Origin: CAZWCX01 sp964632945
Lineage (GTDB): Bacteria; Planctomycetota; MHYJ01; WSZJ01; CAZWCX01
Direction of reading: 5' to 3'
DNA length: 43,039 bases
Assembly (NCBI GenBank): GCA_964632945.1
Contig: CAZWCX010000058.1
Location: forward strand, 1 to 43,039
A model generated the notes under the pieces. The model was not told where the DNA came from, made no database searches, and saw nothing but the letters and a program-made list of their open reading frames with translations. The position numbers were made by a program, and so were the translations under genes. Positions 39,742 to 43,039 of this stretch are shown here, piece after piece. The number at the start of each line of letters is the position of its first letter. Position 1 is the first letter of the stretch.

Positions 39742-41307
39742 ATGTTGCATCGATCCGGGGTCCTGACCTGGTTCGTGGGGTGCGCCCTCGCATGGGCCGC
39801 GACGGCGGCCGATGCCGACGAACGTCTCGGCGCGAAGGACCCGAAGACCGGCTGGGTCGTCCATCAGGCGGACCATCCCTCGCCCAGCGCGGCCTACCGG
39901 TGGGTGATGATCATGCAGGAGGCGAGCGGTCGATCCGTCGACCGGGTCGGCGCGCGCCCGACCATCATTTCGCGCGAGATGATCCTCGTTACGACCGCGA
40001 TGTACGACGCCTGGGCGGCCTACGACGACAAGGCCGTCGGCACGCGCCTGGGCGACCGTCTGCGCCGCCCGCCTGCCGAGCGCACGCCGGCCAACAAGGC
40101 GAAGGCGATCGCGCACGCCGCCGGTCGGGCGCTCCTCTACGCCTACCCGGAGGACGCGGCCTGGATCGAGCAGCAGATGCGCGCGGACGGCCATGACCCG
40201 AAGGACGCCTCGATGGACCCCGCGACCCCCGCGGGCGTGGGCAACCTCGCCGCGCAGGCGGTCATCGATCATCGGCGTCGCGACGGCGCCAACCAGCACG
40301 GCGACGAGGCCGGGTCCGACGGTAAACCCTACTCCGACTACACCTTTTATGAGCCGCGCAACCCGGTCGACCGCATCCTCGATCCCGACCGTTGGCAGCC
40401 CCTTCCGTTCGATGACGGAAAGGGGGGCACGTTCTATCCGAACTTTCTCACGCCGCACTGGTATCGCGTGAAGCCGTTTGCCCTGGAACGGAGCGATCAA
40501 TTCCGTCCTGGACCGCCCCCCAAGGTCGGCTCGGAGCAGATGCAGAAGGAAGTCGACGAGTGCATTGCCGCGAACGCCGATCTGCCCCCGGACCGGAAGG
40601 CGATCGTCGAGTTCATGCGCGACGGCCCGCGTTCGACCGGGCAGTCCGGCCACTGGTTGCGCTTCGCCGCCGATGTCTCCCGGCGGGACGGCTACACGCT
40701 CGACCAGGACGTGAAACTCTTCTTCGCGATCGCCAACGTCGTCTTCGACGCGTTCATCTCCTGCTGGGAGACGAAGCGATACTACGACTCTTCGCGGCCC
40801 TGGACGCTGGTGCGCTGGTACTACAAGGGCAGGACGATCAAGGGGTACCTCGGCCCGTGCAAGGGGTTCGGGGAGATTCCGGCCGAGGAGTGGCACCCGT
40901 ATTCGCCGTCGACGTTCGTCACCCCGCCGTTCCCGGGCTACACCTCCGGCCATGCGACCGCGAGCGGGGCTGCGGGCCGGATGCTGGAGCGGTTCACGGG
41001 CAGCGATCGATTCGAGTGCGTGGCGCTCCGCCGGGCGGGCGAATTGACGGAGATGGGCTGCACCGTCGGGCAGATGCAGGCGCATGACGGGAAGATCGAC
41101 CCGACCCTCCCGGACGATCGCGAGGTGCGCCTCGAGTTGCCCACCTTCAGCGCCACCGCCGATCTGGCGGCCCTGTCTCGGATGTTGGGCGGGTACCACA
41201 TTGCGACCGACAACCATGTCGGTCTGGAGGTGGGACGCAAGATTGCGGACTACAGTTGGCCGATCTATCAGACCTACTTCGACGGCACGGCGAAGGTGCG
41301 CGAGTAG
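39742..41307 (+). CDS. Exported vanadium-dependent haloperoxidase/PAP2-family protein
   Basis: This 521-aa protein has a signal peptide (about 1-24, ending AATAADA). The vanadate/phosphate-binding set is complete and in order: Lys345 and Arg352 (KRYYDSSRP), Ser402-Gly403-His404 (PGYTSGHAT), and Arg480, His486 and Asp490 (SRMLGGYHIATDN). Spacing is close to that of fungal vanadium chloroperoxidase, so halide oxidation by peroxide is possible; an acid phosphatase activity in the same superfamily cannot be excluded. ATG 39742 follows GGAGGA at 6-bp spacing. It is a single gene that converges with the next one; a 5-bp GC hairpin (41328-41342) lies in the gap. Confidence 0.9.
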   Translation: MLHRSGVLTWFVGCALAWAATAADADERLGAKDPKTGWVVHQADHPSPSAAYRWVMIMQEASGRSVDRVGARPTIISREMILVTTAMYDAWAAYDDKAVGTRLGDRLRRPPAERTPANKAKAIAHAAGRALLYAYPEDAAWIEQQMRADGHDPKDASMDPATPAGVGNLAAQAVIDHRRRDGANQHGDEAGSDGKPYSDYTFYEPRNPVDRILDPDRWQPLPFDDGKGGTFYPNFLTPHWYRVKPFALERSDQFRPGPPPKVGSEQMQKEVDECIAANADLPPDRKAIVEFMRDGPRSTGQSGHWLRFAADVSRRDGYTLDQDVKLFFAIANVVFDAFISCWETKRYYDSSRPWTLVRWYYKGRTIKGYLGPCKGFGEIPAEEWHPYSPSTFVTPPFPGYTSGHATASGAAGRMLERFTGSDRFECVALRRAGELTEMGCTVGQMQAHDGKIDPTLPDDREVRLELPTFSATADLAALSRMLGGYHIATDNHVGLEVGRKIADYSWPIYQTYFDGTAKVRE

Positions 41308-41352
41308 GCGGGCGCGGGGGGAGTCTTCGCGGTCGGTCCGCGGCTCCGCCGG

Positions 41353-43039
41353 TCATTCGCCGAGGCGACGGAAGACCTCCCCGGCGCGCGGGTGGATGCG
41401 ATGGGCCCGGTCGCGATCGCCGCTGGGGTCGAGTCCCAAGGCGAGGCTGACCTGAGCGCGATGCCAGCAGGCGCGGGCGGAACGGGGATTGCGCGCGAGC
41501 GCCTCGTCCAGCCGATCGCGGGCGGCGGCGAGAAGGGGAGCCGGGGCCTTCGCCGCGGCGGCGCGATGGCGCAGCAGGCGCGCGAGCTCCACCCGCGGTT
41601 CGGCGCCCCCGGGAGAAAGCGCCACGGCGTGCTCGAGGTCGCGGGCGGCGGCGTCCCAGTCGGCCGCGGGATCGAGGTCGCTTGCGCGCGCGGCGATCCC
41701 GCGCGTCGTCCGCAGCCGCCCGCGCCAGAACCAGCCCTCCCATTCCGCCGGGGCCATGGATACCGCGCGCTCAAGATCGGCGAGAGCGCTCTCCCAGGTG
41801 TCCCACGGGACGGACCCGCGCGAGCGTTTCCACGCGCCCCACTCGGTACGCAGCGCGCCGCGGACCATCCACGCCTCCGCGAAGGCCGGGTCGAGGGCGA
41901 GGGCCCGCCCGGCCTCCGCGTCCGCTTCCCGGAAGAACGGCGTCGCGTCGGGTCCGTGCTCCACTGCATTGCGCGCGTGCGCGGCCAGCGCCGCCGCGCG
42001 GCGGGCCTTCGGCCATGCGGCGCCGGGAGCGAGATGTCCCGCGGCGGCGAAGTCTTCCGCCGCCCGCATGAAGTCGGGGGCCGCATCGTTCCCGCGCATC
42101 GAGACGTCCAGGCCCTGGAGAAGGTGGGAGCTGCCGCGCCCGAGGCGCGCGTCGAAGGCGGTCCCGGGATCGTCCGCCGCGGCGTCGAAATCGGCGCGGG
42201 CGCGGTCCAGGTCGGCGCCCGGGTCTTCGCCCCGGGACAGTCCGGCGGCGGCGGCTTGCAGGCGGGCCAGCCCGCGGTGGACGCGCGGCAGGGCGCGGCC
42301 TGGGACCGCCGCCAGGGAGGCGTCCGCGGCCGTCACGACCGACTCGCACAGGGGGCGCGGATCGCGGCCGGCCCGGTCCAGCGCCATCGCCCAGGCCAAT
42401 CGAGTCCCCGTCCGGCCGTCGAGCAGGTCGACGCGACCCGGGGCGAGCCGGAGCGCCGTTTCCCAGTCCCGATCCGCGGCGGCGAATCCGTCGTCCCCTT
42501 CCCGCCGGTCGAGCGCCCGCGTCGAGGCGTGGCCGGAACGGATGAGCGCCCGGGCGCGCCAGACTTCGGGATCGTTCGGCGTGAGCGTGGAGGCACGCTC
42601 CAGGTCGGCGAGGGCCGCGATCCGTCGCGGCTCGGGGTCCCCCCCCGCCTGCCGGAGCGCGTCGGCCGCGAACGAGCCCGCGAGGCCGCGCTGCAGCCAC
42701 AGCCAGGCGTCCCCGGGCGACCGCTCGATCGCGCGCCCCCAGTCCTCGATCGCCGCGTCCAGGTCGGGCAGGCCGTTCCCGCCCCGCGCGGCGATGTGCG
42801 CGCTCCGGCGCCCGCGCAGGGAGGCCAGCGCGGCCCAGGCGTCGCCCCGCGCGGGGGCGAGGTCGGCCGCCGCGCGCGCGGCCTCGATGGCGGCGGTCAG
42901 CGCCGGTTCCTCCTCCCGTCCGGCGGCGGCGAGCGCCGCCGCCCACTCCGCGTGGGCGTCCGCGCGGGCCACCGCCGCCGGCGTCGAGTGCGGGACGAGT
43001 TCGCACAAACGGGCCAGCAGGGCCAGGGCGGCGCCGGCG
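41353..43039 (-). CDS. TPR-repeat protein, 5' end beyond the window
   Basis: At least 551 residues of Ala-rich TPR-like helical repeats, for example DLERASTLTPNDPEVWRARA, DWETALRLAPGRVDLLDGRT, EAGRALALDPAFAEAWMVRG, LERAVSMAPAEWEGWFWRGR and LEHAVALSPGGAEPRVELAR. A TTG at 43008 could be read as a start, but the frame stays open to the window edge with the same composition (ALALLARLCELV), so the true start is outside. No enzymatic domain is visible in this part. The full gene may carry a kinase or other signalling domain upstream. Confidence 0.85.
   Translation of the reverse strand, partial: AGAALALLARLCELVPHSTPAAVARADAHAEWAAALAAAGREEEPALTAAIEAARAAADLAPARGDAWAALASLRGRRSAHIAARGGNGLPDLDAAIEDWGRAIERSPGDAWLWLQRGLAGSFAADALRQAGGDPEPRRIAALADLERASTLTPNDPEVWRARALIRSGHASTRALDRREGDDGFAAADRDWETALRLAPGRVDLLDGRTGTRLAWAMALDRAGRDPRPLCESVVTAADASLAAVPGRALPRVHRGLARLQAAAAGLSRGEDPGADLDRARADFDAAADDPGTAFDARLGRGSSHLLQGLDVSMRGNDAAPDFMRAAEDFAAAGHLAPGAAWPKARRAAALAAHARNAVEHGPDATPFFREADAEAGRALALDPAFAEAWMVRGALRTEWGAWKRSRGSVPWDTWESALADLERAVSMAPAEWEGWFWRGRLRTTRGIAARASDLDPAADWDAAARDLEHAVALSPGGAEPRVELARLLRHRAAAAKAPAPLLAAARDRLDEALARNPRSARACWHRAQVSLALGLDPSGDRDRAHRIHPRAGEVFRRLGE

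Overview
The window is very GC-rich bacterial chromosome (mostly G or C at third codon positions). Several traits point to Planctomycetota, inferred with moderate confidence. These are many large TPR proteins, secreted proteins of planctomycete style, an rsmH gene away from any cell-division (dcw) cluster, and a PduL-type phosphotransacylase. The organism uses selenocysteine, because a complete tRNA-Sec gene (selC) is present at 412-507.

Region 1 (1-10944): selC and a 10.4-kb genomic island inserted in it. The last 69 bp of selC (439-507) are repeated exactly at 10876-10944, the hallmark of tyrosine-integrase insertion into a tRNA gene. All island genes lie on the + strand: an unknown 347-aa protein, an excisionase-like HTH protein, a Prim-Pol/DUF3987 replication protein, a TubC_N-like/zinc-ribbon protein, an Ada-like zinc module, a winged-helix protein, a small unknown protein, a serine recombinase with its own near-consensus promoter, a lower-GC pair (DUF4145-like and TIGR02391-like, candidate defence cargo), a ribbon-helix-helix protein, an ORF6N protein, and the tyrosine integrase next to the right attachment site. 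A 29-bp repeat just inside each end looks like integrase arm-binding sites. The island resembles a replicating integrative element or phage satellite. No structural, packaging or conjugation genes are seen.

Region 2 (10945-13028): a receiver-only response regulator overlaps a hemerythrin-like protein. About 890 bp without a convincing gene follows, and part of it (12558-12807) is packed with nested and tandem inverted repeats.

Region 3 (26047 down to 13029, - strand): a six-gene directon with a 1437-aa membrane-anchored TPR protein, a ClpP-like protease, a secreted TPR protein, a TPR/HEAT lipoprotein, a 1279-aa class III nucleotide cyclase-ATPase-TPR protein and rsmH. The theme is cyclic-nucleotide signalling, proteolysis and repeat-protein scaffolds.

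Region 4 (26317-32031): a SAM methyltransferase, a DUF1761 membrane protein, a secreted LolA-like protein, two tandem bacterial PH-domain membrane proteins, a protein of unknown function and a membrane protein.

Region 5 (32182-37335, - strand): a tetR-adaptor-RND efflux operon with a candidate operator just upstream of tetR. Region 6 (37551-39308): a single polypeptide that fuses acetate kinase to a PduL-type phosphotransacylase, which could convert acetyl-CoA to acetate and ATP in one protein. Region 7 (39742-43039): an exported vanadium-haloperoxidase/PAP2 family protein, and a TPR protein that runs off the right edge.
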